From CADEFQ01 sp050249415 (GTDB lineage Bacteria > Pseudomonadota > Gammaproteobacteria > Steroidobacterales > Steroidobacteraceae), in NCBI GenBank assembly GCA_050249415.1, contig JBFWQO010000010.1:62001-126000 (forward strand): 64,000 nt of DNA, written 5' to 3'. The notes below the pieces were generated by a model. That model did no database searches, had not been told where the DNA came from, and saw nothing but the letters and a program-made list of their open reading frames with translations. Below, one piece after another: positions 17,201-24,707 of this stretch. The first letter of the stretch is position 1. Each line of letters opens with the position of its first letter. The translations under genes were made by a program, and so were the position numbers.

Positions 17201-17326
17201 ATTCTGCGTCTCCGGGTATTGCCGGATCGGCAGCGACGTCAATGCGCGCACGCCCAGCACCAGGATCAGGAGACTGACCGTGGCAGCGAGGACCGGGCGC
17301 TCGACGAACAGGTCGGTGAACTTCAT
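14243..17326 (-). CDS. RND efflux pump inner-membrane transporter (HAE1 family)
   Basis: This 1027-residue proton-driven pump subunit starts MKFTDLFVERPVLAATVSLLILV, the typical first helix of HAE1 transporters. It has the long periplasmic loops after helices 1 and 7, the membrane segment with proton-relay acidic residues (LALVLAIGLVVDDAIIVVENA) and the closing helices. Family members (AcrB, MexB, MdtB) expel drugs, detergents and other hydrophobic compounds. Its MFP and OMF partners lie directly upstream in the same operon, with 40 bases to the MFP gene. No regulator gene sits next to the operon. The exact substrates are unknown. Confidence 0.95.
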   Translation of the reverse strand: MKFTDLFVERPVLAATVSLLILVLGVRALTSLPIRQYPETQNATITVQTVYFGADAQTMAGFITQPLEQAISQAQGIDYLTSTSTPGTSQITATLRLNYDGNEALTEISALVNSVRNRLPQAAQQPVITLQTGDQIASMFLGFTSSTLPTNQITDYLTRVVQPQLNAVEGVRSAEILGGRTFALRAWLDPVKMAAHGVTASEVNQALAANNYLSAIGTTKGQMVSVNLTAATDLHSVDEFRNLVVKSRGADVTRLRDIAGVELGAENYDSVFAFDGKPTVAIGINAAPDANVLDVIKGVRKVFPGIQAQLPAGLTASIDYDGTDFIRASISEVVKTLIETLVIVTVVIFLFLGTLRAVLIPVLAMPLSLIGAFVAMQLLGYSVNLLTLLALVLAIGLVVDDAIIVVENADRHMKDARSPFEAALLAARELAAPIVAMTVVLIAVYLPIGFQGGLTGALFTEFAFTLAAAVVVSAIIALTLSPMLCARVLRGSDHERPLVRRIDRVSDYLRDRYRALLHASLDTRAVAIVFGALVLAGNAYLFVTAKSELAPQEDQGIVLVQTQGPPNATVTQMQMYSGQVFDVAKSMPEFTHAFQFTGMGAVNQAFTGIMLAPWAQRDRSASQVQQALQPPLNDIAGARMAVFQFPSLPGAFGMPVQFVIKTTDPLQSLHDVAEQVRAKAQASGMFFFTNSDMKIDQPQATVTLDRDKVSALGLTQQDVGAALSAALGGNYVNYFSMSGRAYRVISQVAQVNRLNPAQLDDYYIRTPAGEMIPASTVAHLTYQTVPESINHFQQLNSATIAGVIAPSVSLGNALTFMQDALREVAPSGYSADFAGQSRQYIQESSGFLLTMLFAIIIVFLALSAQFESFRDPLVILVAVPMATFGALLFINLGLSTLNIYTEVGLVTLVGLISKHGILMVEFANDLQRQQGYAKRAAIEQAAVVRLRPILMTTLAMVLGVVPLVAAAGAGAAGRHSMGLVIFTGLSIGTLFTLFVVPAVYLVIGADHQVGRADAKDGARPDPEPQPR

Positions 17327-17366
17327 GGGCGAAGCCCGCCGCGGGCAGGCTTGCGGCGAGCGGCCA

Positions 17367-18509
17367 TCACTGCTCCACCGGGTGCGGATCCGCGTCGAAC
17401 GTCGGCTGCACCGCGTTGTTGACCTTGACCGGCGTACCGTTTTTCAGTTTCAGTTGTCCGCTGGTGACGACCACCTCGCCCGCCGCGATTCCGGACAGCA
17501 CCGCCACCTGGTCGCCGCGGGTCGGCCCCACCGTCACGACGACCTGCTCGACATGCGGCGGCGTGCCTTCCCGCACCACGAACACCGTATCGCCGAACGG
17601 GGCGTACGAGATCGCGGTCTGCGGCAACGTGAGGTAACGCTGTTCGCCGCCGGTCGGCACCGCGACCTTGACGAACATGCCCGGCACCAGGCGCTCGTCC
17701 GGATTGGCTACGGTCGCCTCGACACGCAGGTTGCGCGTCTCGACGTCGACTTTCGGATCGATGGCGCTGATCACTCCGGCGAAGACTGTCCCGGGATAGG
17801 CGTCGGTCGTGACCTCGACCTCGACGCCGACCTGCAGCCCGCCCACGGCAACCTGCGGCGCCGTGAAATCGACGTACACCGAATCGAGCTTCTGCAGGGT
17901 CGCCACCGTATCGCCCGCATTGAGGTAGAGCCCCGGATTGACGGTGATGATGCCGATACGCCCGGCGAACGGCGCACGCAGGGTCTTGCGCGCCACCAGC
18001 GCCGCCTGCGAAGCCGCCTGCGCCTGCGCGGTCTTCAGGTTCGCCATGTCGGCATCGTGCTGCGCGGGGCTGATCGCCCGCGCGGCGAGCTGCTCCTGCG
18101 AGCGCTCCGCCGTCAACTTTGCGAGCTGCGCGCTCGCCTGCAGTGCAGCGAGCGTGGCGCGGTCCTGGGCGTCGACCAGCTTCATGAGCACCTGGCCTTC
18201 CCTGACCCGGGCGCCCGAACGCACATCGACGCGGTCGACGAGTCCGGCGATGTCGAGGGCGAGATCGACGCCGTGCACGGCACGCACATCGCCGACCGCC
18301 TCGAGTCGCGGCTGCCACGGCTGATACGCGGCAACCATCGTGGCGACGGTCTGCGGCGGGTTGCCCATGGACTTCATGGCCTTGCCGATCATGATGCCCT
18401 TGAAGGTGTTGAAGCCGATCAGCAATGCGAACAGCGCGCCCACGATCGCGAGCATGATGACCAGGCGCTTGCGCAGGTTCGGTCGGGCGATGGAATCGTT
18501 GTCGTTCAT
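17367..18509 (-). CDS. RND efflux periplasmic adaptor (membrane fusion protein)
   Basis: The 380-residue protein has an N-terminal membrane anchor (about residues 16-36). Next come lipoyl-type beta-barrel halves separated by a coiled-coil hairpin (Ala/Gln-rich, residues 115-165), and the RAPFAGRIGIITVNPG segment that closes the lipoyl domain. The ATG at 18509 was chosen because it overlaps the upstream OMF stop as ATGA. The in-frame start 10 codons earlier lies inside the OMF gene. It links the inner-membrane pump to the outer-membrane channel. Confidence 0.93.
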   Translation of the reverse strand: MNDNDSIARPNLRKRLVIMLAIVGALFALLIGFNTFKGIMIGKAMKSMGNPPQTVATMVAAYQPWQPRLEAVGDVRAVHGVDLALDIAGLVDRVDVRSGARVREGQVLMKLVDAQDRATLAALQASAQLAKLTAERSQEQLAARAISPAQHDADMANLKTAQAQAASQAALVARKTLRAPFAGRIGIITVNPGLYLNAGDTVATLQKLDSVYVDFTAPQVAVGGLQVGVEVEVTTDAYPGTVFAGVISAIDPKVDVETRNLRVEATVANPDERLVPGMFVKVAVPTGGEQRYLTLPQTAISYAPFGDTVFVVREGTPPHVEQVVVTVGPTRGDQVAVLSGIAAGEVVVTSGQLKLKNGTPVKVNNAVQPTFDADPHPVEQ

Positions 18510-19978
18510 TCGGCCTCGGTGTGCAGTGCGCCGTACCACCCGCCACCGCCCAATGCGGTGTAGAGCGCCGCGGTATCGGCGAGCCGCGACGTTCGCGCCT
18601 GGATCAGCGCGATACGTGCCTGCTGGACCTGCTGTTCGGCGGACAGCAGGGCGAGGTAATCGGTGGCGCCGACGCGGTATTGCGTGCGGGTGAGTGACAG
18701 CAGCTCTTCCGCGTCGCGCGCGGCGGTGTCCTGCGCCGAGAGCGCCCGGGCATCATACTCGAGTGCCTGCAGCGCATCGGCCACGTTCCGGAAGGCGGTC
18801 AACACGACCTGCTGCCAGTCGGCCCGGGCCTGCTCCATCGCGGCCTGCGCAGCGCGCCTGCGGTGCCGCAGTTCACCGCCGTGGAACAGCGGCTGCAGCA
18901 GGTTGGCTCCGACCGACCACGTGCCAGTCCCCGTGGAAAAAAGCTCCCCGGCGCGCAGCGCGGCGGAGCCCGCGCCGGCGGCAAGCGAAATCTGCGGCAG
19001 CATGTCGGCGGTCGCGACGCCGACCTGCGCGGTCGCCGCGTGCAGCGCTGCCGAGGCCGCGCGGATGTCGGGCCGCAGCGCGACCAGCGTCGAGGGCAGG
19101 CTCACCGGGATGTCCGCGGGCAGCGTGACGTGATCGAGCGAGACCGGATGCAACTCGAGCTGCGCGGGCGCAGCCCCGAGATAGGTCGCGAGCTGGTTGC
19201 GGATGGCCGCGAGTTGCTGTTCGAGCGGCGCCAGGGACGCCTGGGTCCGGGACAATTGCGAGCGCACGGCGAGCGTGTCGGCCAGCGATCGCGCACCGAT
19301 CGCCTGCTGCGTCTGCGCGATGGCGAGTTCCTCCTGCAGCGACGCCACGATCCGTCCGGTCGCGTCCACCTGCTCGCGGAGCGAAGCCTCCTGCAGCGAC
19401 GCGGCGACGACATTGGCGGCGAGCGCCATATACGTGGCATCGAGCTGCGCGCGCTCGACATCGGCCTGCGCCCGCAGGGCTTCGACGTTGCGGCGTACGC
19501 CGCCGAAGATGTCGAATACGTAACCCACGTCGACGCCGACGTTGTAGACGGTCAGTGGCCCGGTGCTGCCCGACGTCCCGGCGGGCGCGGACGCGCCCTT
19601 CTCCCGCGCAGCACCGGCGCTTGCATCGAGCGCAGGGAACCGCGCGCTGCCCGCAGCGGCGGCTGTCTCCTCGGCCTGCCGGAGCGCGGGATGGGCGGAC
19701 GCAATGGTCGGGCTGTGCGTCAATGCAAGCTCGACACGGCGGTCGAGCTCCGCGTTGCCGAACGTGGTCCACCAGCGCTGCGGGACATCATGGCCTCTGA
19801 GGAACCGTTGCGCATCACCGCCCGCCGCACCGGCCGAAGTCGTGGATGACGGCAGCGGCGACGCGGTATAGCGATCGACGGGGGGCGCCTCGGGCATCCT
19901 GAAGTCGGGGCCCGCCGCACATCCTGACAGCGCGCAAAGCGCCACCGTCGCTGCGGCTCGTGTCACGCCGCAGCGCAC
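18506..19978 (-). CDS. Outer-membrane efflux channel lipoprotein (NodT/OprM family)
   Basis: The protein has a lipoprotein signal ending ALCALSGC, then two repeated OEP domains of long alpha-helices rich in Ala and Gln. It includes the YEVD-like segment VGYVFDIFGGVRRNVEALRAQ and a C-terminal region ending in the LYTALGGGG motif typical of NodT-family channels. From the GTG at 19978 it is 490 residues. A second in-frame GTG at 19966 is also possible, and neither has a strong ribosome site. It is the first gene of the efflux operon and should be the TolC-like exit duct. Confidence 0.9.
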   Translation of the reverse strand: MRCGVTRAAATVALCALSGCAAGPDFRMPEAPPVDRYTASPLPSSTTSAGAAGGDAQRFLRGHDVPQRWWTTFGNAELDRRVELALTHSPTIASAHPALRQAEETAAAAGSARFPALDASAGAAREKGASAPAGTSGSTGPLTVYNVGVDVGYVFDIFGGVRRNVEALRAQADVERAQLDATYMALAANVVAASLQEASLREQVDATGRIVASLQEELAIAQTQQAIGARSLADTLAVRSQLSRTQASLAPLEQQLAAIRNQLATYLGAAPAQLELHPVSLDHVTLPADIPVSLPSTLVALRPDIRAASAALHAATAQVGVATADMLPQISLAAGAGSAALRAGELFSTGTGTWSVGANLLQPLFHGGELRHRRRAAQAAMEQARADWQQVVLTAFRNVADALQALEYDARALSAQDTAARDAEELLSLTRTQYRVGATDYLALLSAEQQVQQARIALIQARTSRLADTAALYTALGGGGWYGALHTEAE

Positions 19979-20110
19979 GTGTATTTCATTGCCTGGCACC
20001 TTGCCATCGTTGCACAACGCTTCACCGCGGCTCAAGGCTCCGACGAGCCCCGGCACCATCGTGCGGTGGATTCACGGCCAGGGGCCGCCGACACCGGCGG
20101 TGACAGCCGA

Positions 20111-20524
20111 TCAGCCGCCACCCTTTGCGGCGGCCACCATCGCCTCGACCTGCGGCATCGCCGCGTGTGCACTGATGTGCGCACACTCATAGTCGTCCGG
20201 CTCGGAGAGCGGATAGAGCTTGCCGATCTCGCGACACGCCGAGGCGGCGGCGTCCTCGACGCGCTTCTCGAGGGCCTTGGCGCCTTCCCTGGTCTTCAAG
20301 TCGAGCCCCATGGGGCTGACGTGATAACTCAGCGTGATCTCGTCGACGGGAAACGGGCTCGACGGATCCATGACGCGCTCCTTGTGCACGCGCATCGCCT
20401 GCACGTGGACACCCGGGAGTTGATCGGCCAGCGCGGCACTGCTCAGCAGTGCACTCACCACGAGAGCGGCACCGGTGACGGCGAGGCGCTCCTTCGGCCC
20501 ATGGCCCCGGTTACTTGTATTCAT
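20111..20524 (-). CDS. UrcA family secreted protein
   Basis: The 137-residue protein has a signal peptide of about 37 residues ending in ALA. A small domain of the UrcA type follows: ITLSYHVSPMGLDLKTREGAKALEKRVEDAAASAC, then a second Cys (YECAHISAHAAM) that may pair with the first. UrcA proteins are periplasmic, common in Caulobacter and in Xanthomonadales-like bacteria, and have no assigned function. AGGAG lies 9 bases before the ATG. It is monocistronic, upstream of the efflux operon on the same strand. Confidence 0.8.
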   Translation of the reverse strand: MNTSNRGHGPKERLAVTGAALVVSALLSSAALADQLPGVHVQAMRVHKERVMDPSSPFPVDEITLSYHVSPMGLDLKTREGAKALEKRVEDAAASACREIGKLYPLSEPDDYECAHISAHAAMPQVEAMVAAAKGGG

Positions 20525-20685
20525 ACTGGAATCTCCTGTGTTGATGCGCGCGTCGCGCGACGCGAGGTGCACCGGCGCGCCTCGTGACCGGTTCGACCCG
20601 GCGGAGGCACGCCGGTTCCGCGGCGTGCGCCACGTTTTGCGCGGCATCCGCGCCGCAGCGGGCAGATTGACGTTACACTTGCTTC

Positions 20686-21426
20686 ATGTTCTTCATCGTC
20701 CTGTCGGTCATTTTCCAGGCGCTCCTGATCATCCATTGCATCAAGACCGGCCGGAACCAGCTCTGGATATGGGTACTCGCGCTGCTGTCGTTTCCGGGCG
20801 TCATTGCGTACGTCGCGGTCGAACTGGTCCCCGACCTGTTGCGCAGCCGCACCGCGCGCCGCGCCGCGCGCGGCGTCTCGCGCGCGCTCGACCCGGGCCG
20901 CAACCTGCGCGAGACGAAGAGCCACGCGGAAATCTCGGGCGACGTCGCGTCGCGGCAGGCGTACGCGGACGAACTCGCGAGACAGGGTCGGCATGCCGAG
21001 GCGATCGATGTATATCGCAACGCACTGACAGGCCTGTACGAACACGACCCCAAGCTGATGCTCGGACTCGCGCAGGCACAGTTCGACAGTGGCGATCCGG
21101 CCGGCGCGCGCGACACCCTCGATCGGCTGATCGCGGCGACGCCCGGGTTCAGGAGCCCCGACGGCCACCTGCTGTACGCCCGCGCGATGGAGGCGGCGGG
21201 CGACCAGGACAAGGCGCTCGACGAGTATGCGACGCTCGCGGCGTATTACCCCGGCGCGGAAGCGGCCGTGCGCTACGCGGCGCTGCTGCGCAAGGCCGGG
21301 CGTGGCGGGGAATCCGCGCAGGTGCTGCGGGCACTGCTCGACCAGGCGCGCATCGCGCCGGCGCACTACCGGCGAACCCAGAAGGAATGGCTGGCCGCGG
21401 CCGAGCGCGATCAGAATATCCTGTAG
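20686..21426 (+). CDS. Membrane-anchored tetratricopeptide repeat protein
   Basis: The first 50 residues form two membrane helices separated by a short TGRNQ turn, a layout close to PLDc_N-type anchors. The rest (about 80-240) consists of TPR-like helical pairs, for example YADELARQGRHAEAIDVYRNAL and LYARAMEAAGDQDKALDEYATL. Such proteins act as scaffolds; the partners are unknown. The 3' end overlaps the convergent PPK2 gene by 16 bases. Confidence 0.75.
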   Translation: MFFIVLSVIFQALLIIHCIKTGRNQLWIWVLALLSFPGVIAYVAVELVPDLLRSRTARRAARGVSRALDPGRNLRETKSHAEISGDVASRQAYADELARQGRHAEAIDVYRNALTGLYEHDPKLMLGLAQAQFDSGDPAGARDTLDRLIAATPGFRSPDGHLLYARAMEAAGDQDKALDEYATLAAYYPGAEAAVRYAALLRKAGRGGESAQVLRALLDQARIAPAHYRRTQKEWLAAAERDQNIL

Positions 21427-22238
21427 CGCTTCGGGTCGAGGTCGAGCTGCGGGAGCTTCGGCGACAGCGCTTCGAGTTCGTGCACGAGGATCTGCGACAC
21501 CGCGAAGTTGCGGAACCACTTGCGATCCGCGGGCACGACATGCCACGGCGCGAGCGCGGTCGAGCAACGGGTCAGCATCGCCTCATAGGCCGCCACATAT
21601 TCGCGCCACTGCCTGCGCTTGCCGAGATCCGCGGCGTCCCACTTCCAGTTCTTGTCGCTGTCCTCGAGCCGCGCCTCGAGCCGCTCCTTCTGCTCGGCTT
21701 TGCCGACGTGCAGGAATATCTTCACCACGCGCGTATCGCAGTCGGTCAGCAGCCGCTCGAAGTCGTTGATGTGCCGGTAGCGCCGTTGCCAGACGCGCGC
21801 CGGCACGAGTTTTTCGACGCGCACGACGAGCACGTCCTCGTAGTGCGAACGGTTGAAGATCGCCACCGAACCGCGTGGCGGCACGTGCAGGTGCGCACGC
21901 CACAGGTAGTCGTAACGACGCTCGAGGTCGTTCGGCGCCCGGAAGGAGTGCACGGTGCAGCCTTGCGGGTTGAAGGCCGTCATCACGTGGCGGATCGTGC
22001 CGTCCTTGCCCGCCGTGTCGATGCCCTGCAGCACCACGAGCAGCGCGGCGCGATTCTCGGCGTAGAGCGCGTACTGCAGCTTCTCGAGGCGTTTGCGGTT
22101 GCGATCGAGCGCCTCTTCGGCCTGTTCCCTGTTCCACCCGTGCGTGTGCGCGGCCGCCGCATCGCGCAGGCGGGCTCGGGCGCCCGGGCGAACCCGCAGC
22201 TCAGCCGGAAGTCTTCTCGCGTCGAGCGCCTTTGCCAT
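21411..22238 (-). CDS. Polyphosphate kinase 2 family enzyme
   Basis: The 275-residue protein has the PPK2 Walker A motif GIDTAGKDGTIRHVM, the lid/Walker B block FNRSHYEDVLVVRV and the KWNxxDLxxR-type segment (NWKWDAADLGKRRQW). PPK2 enzymes move phosphate between polyphosphate and nucleotides (AMP, ADP or GDP). The length fits single-domain class III/I-like members, but the substrate class cannot be told by eye. The start at 22238 overlaps the end of the agmatine deiminase gene by 38 bases, so the two are probably cotranscribed. Confidence 0.9.
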   Translation of the reverse strand: MAKALDARRLPAELRVRPGARARLRDAAAAHTHGWNREQAEEALDRNRKRLEKLQYALYAENRAALLVVLQGIDTAGKDGTIRHVMTAFNPQGCTVHSFRAPNDLERRYDYLWRAHLHVPPRGSVAIFNRSHYEDVLVVRVEKLVPARVWQRRYRHINDFERLLTDCDTRVVKIFLHVGKAEQKERLEARLEDSDKNWKWDAADLGKRRQWREYVAAYEAMLTRCSTALAPWHVVPADRKWFRNFAVSQILVHELEALSPKLPQLDLDPKRYRIF

Positions 22239-23328
22239 GAGCCGGCACCTGCTGGGTGATGCAGTGAATGTTGCCGCCGCCGAGCAGGATCTCGCGCCCC
22301 GGAACGCCGACGACCCGGCGGCCCGGGAACAGCGCCGCGATCCTGCGCAGCGCGGCGCCGTCGGTGCGCGCATCGAGCAGCGGCACGACGACCCCGCCGT
22401 TCGCGATGTAGAAGTTCACGTAGCTGCCGGCGAGGCGCACTCCCGCGCGGCGCGCCCTGGCGCCGTCGCGCGTCAGCACGCCGCGCGCCTCGCGCGTGGT
22501 CATCCGCAAGGGCCCCGGCATCGGCAGCTTGTGCACCAGGAGCCGCCGCCCGCGCGCATCGCGCGCGTCGTTGAGCCGCTCCCACGCATCGCGGGAAATG
22601 CGGTACTGGGGATCGCGGCGATTGTCCGTCCACGTGAGCGCGACGACACCCGGGCGCACGAAGCACGCGAGGTTGTCGATGTGGCCGTCCGTCTCGTCGT
22701 TGAACACGCCCTCGCCGAGCCACAGCACGGTGTGCACGCCGAGCCAGGCGCGGAACTCCGCCTCGAGCTGCTCACGGGACAGCGTCGGGTTGCGGTTCGG
22801 GTTCAGCACGCACTCCTCGGTCACGAGCAGCGTCCCCTCGCCGTCCACGTGGATCGCGCCGCCTTCGTTCACGATCGTCGCGCGATAGCGGTCGGCCCGC
22901 TCGCACTCGAGCACCTTGCGCGCGACGAGATCGTCCGCGTCCCACGGGAAATACAGGCCACCCTCGAGCCCTCCCCAGGCGTTGAAGCGCCAGTCGATGC
23001 CGCGACGCTCGCCACGGTCGTTCACGACGAAGGTCGGCCCGACATCGCGCATCCAGCTGTCGTTCGACGAGAGCTCGACGAGGCGGACGTGCGCCGGGAC
23101 GCGTGCCCGCGCGAACTCGAACTGGGAAGGCGCGACGCCGATCGTGACCGGTTCGAACGCGGCGATCGCAGTCGCCACCGCGATGAACGCCTCCTGCGCC
23201 GGGCGCGCGCCGTCGCGCCAGTTGTCGGGGCGTTCGGGCCACAGCATCCAGCAGCCGTCGTGAGGCGCGTATTCCGCCGGCATCCGGAAGCCGTCGGCCG
23301 CGGGGGCCGTATTCAGGGTGCGGCTCAT
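22201..23328 (-). CDS. aguA: Agmatine deiminase
   Basis: This enzyme converts agmatine to N-carbamoylputrescine and ammonia, a step from arginine to putrescine. The 375-residue protein shows the family features SNDSWMRDVGP, VNEGGAIHVDGEGT and NDETDGHIDN. The catalytic cysteine lies in GGGNIHCITQQ (Cys356). No N-carbamoylputrescine amidase (AguB) lies beside it, which is unusual. The polyamine catabolic block starts some 9 kb away. A reversed TAGAAT at 23337-23342 is 8 bases before its ATG. Confidence 0.95.
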   Translation of the reverse strand: MSRTLNTAPAADGFRMPAEYAPHDGCWMLWPERPDNWRDGARPAQEAFIAVATAIAAFEPVTIGVAPSQFEFARARVPAHVRLVELSSNDSWMRDVGPTFVVNDRGERRGIDWRFNAWGGLEGGLYFPWDADDLVARKVLECERADRYRATIVNEGGAIHVDGEGTLLVTEECVLNPNRNPTLSREQLEAEFRAWLGVHTVLWLGEGVFNDETDGHIDNLACFVRPGVVALTWTDNRRDPQYRISRDAWERLNDARDARGRRLLVHKLPMPGPLRMTTREARGVLTRDGARARRAGVRLAGSYVNFYIANGGVVVPLLDARTDGAALRRIAALFPGRRVVGVPGREILLGGGNIHCITQQVPAHGKGARREKTSG

Positions 23329-23336
23329 GGACCGGC

Positions 23337-23353
23337 ATTCTACATGCTAGAAT
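23337..23353. promoter_or_regulatory. Back-to-back -10 boxes of aguA and icd
   Basis: TAGAAT occurs on the minus strand at 23342-23337 (8 bases from the aguA ATG) and on the plus strand at 23348-23353 (26 bases from the icd ATG, with AAGGAG at 23367-23372). The -35 region of each promoter would lie under or beyond the other's -10, so polymerase should not occupy both at once. Confidence 0.5.
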
Positions 23354-23379
23354 TCCGCGGTTTACCAAGGAGCCGTTGA

Positions 23380-24687
23380 ATGTCCACCGCCCCGAGCCTC
23401 GAGATCGTCCCGCCCGCCGGCGGCGCGAAGATCACCGTCAGGAACGGCAAGCTCGTCGTGCCCGACCGCCCGATCATTCCGTTCATCGAGGGCGACGGCA
23501 CGGGCCCCGACATCTGGCGCGCCAGCGTGCGCGTGCTCGATGCCGCGGTGGCGAAGGCGTACGGCGACCGGCGCCGCATCCATTGGCTCGAGATCTACGC
23601 GGGCGAGAAAGCGAACAAGCTCTTCAACACCTGGCTGCCGGACCAGAGCGTCGCGGCGTGCCGGGAATACCTGGTGTCGATCAAGGGCCCGCTGACGACC
23701 CCGGTGGGCGGCGGCATCCGCTCGCTGAATGTGGCGCTGCGCCAGCTGCTCGACCTCTATGTCTGCCTGCGCCCGGTGCAGTGGTTCAAGGGCGTGCCCT
23801 CGCCCGTCAAGAACCCCGGCAAGGTGAACATGGTGATCTTCCGCGAGAACACCGAAGACATCTACGCGGGCATCGAATTCGAGCAGGGCAGCGAGGAGAA
23901 CCGCAAGTTCAAGGAAATGTTCAGGCAGGCCTTCCCGAAGGCCTACGCGAAGATCCGCTTTCCCGATACCTCGGGCATCGGCATCAAGCCCGTGTCGCAG
24001 GAAGGCACCGAGCGCCTGTTCCGCGCGGCCGTCGAGTATGCGGTCGTGAACGGGCGCAAGAGCGTCACGATCGTGCACAAGGGCAACATCCAGAAATACA
24101 CCGAGGGCGCTTTCCGCAACTGGAGCTATGCGCTCGCGGAACGCGAGTTCGGCGACAAGGTCTACACCTGGGAACAGTGGGAGCGCACCAAGGCGCAGAG
24201 CGGCGAAAAGTACGCGAACGACGAGCAGGACGCGGCGAAGAAGGCCGGCAAGGTCATCATCAAGGACGCGATCGCCGACATCACGCTGCAGCAGGTGCTG
24301 ACGCGCCCCGACGAGTTCGACGTGCTCGCGACCTGCAACCTGAACGGCGACTACCTGTCGGACGCGCTCGCGGCGCAGGTCGGCGGCATCGGTATCGCGC
24401 CGGGCGCCAACATCAACTACGTCACGGGCCACGCGGTGTTCGAGGCGACGCACGGCACGGCGCCGAAGTACGCTAACCTCGACAAGGTGAACCCGGGCTC
24501 GGTGATCCTGTCGGGTGAAATGATGCTGCGCTACATGGGCTGGACCGAAGCGGCCGACGCCATCCTCGGCGCGATGGACCGCACGATCGGCCAGAAGACC
24601 GTCACCTACGACTTCGCACGCCTGATGGAGGGCGCCACCGAAGTGAAGTGCAGCGAGTTCGCCGACGCACTGATCCGCAACCTCTGA
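23380..24687 (+). CDS. icd: NADP-dependent isocitrate dehydrogenase
   Basis: This TCA-cycle enzyme converts isocitrate to 2-oxoglutarate. The 435-residue protein matches the E. coli type Icd: IPFIEGDGTGPDIW near the start, the substrate block GGGIRSLNVALRQ (its first Ser is the one AceK phosphorylates in E. coli), FRENTEDIYAGIE, and the NADP-binding ATHGTAPKYAN. AAGGAG precedes the ATG by 7 bases. The regulator kinase gene aceK follows 20 bases downstream. Confidence 0.97.
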   Translation: MSTAPSLEIVPPAGGAKITVRNGKLVVPDRPIIPFIEGDGTGPDIWRASVRVLDAAVAKAYGDRRRIHWLEIYAGEKANKLFNTWLPDQSVAACREYLVSIKGPLTTPVGGGIRSLNVALRQLLDLYVCLRPVQWFKGVPSPVKNPGKVNMVIFRENTEDIYAGIEFEQGSEENRKFKEMFRQAFPKAYAKIRFPDTSGIGIKPVSQEGTERLFRAAVEYAVVNGRKSVTIVHKGNIQKYTEGAFRNWSYALAEREFGDKVYTWEQWERTKAQSGEKYANDEQDAAKKAGKVIIKDAIADITLQQVLTRPDEFDVLATCNLNGDYLSDALAAQVGGIGIAPGANINYVTGHAVFEATHGTAPKYANLDKVNPGSVILSGEMMLRYMGWTEAADAILGAMDRTIGQKTVTYDFARLMEGATEVKCSEFADALIRNL

Positions 24688-24707
24688 GTGCTGCCGGAAC
24701 GCGCTGC

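Noticed and set aside
14954..18563. Long plus-strand open frames opposite the RND efflux genes
   Set aside because: They are His/Arg/Asp-rich shadows of well-supported genes on the minus strand, caused by high GC at third codon positions.
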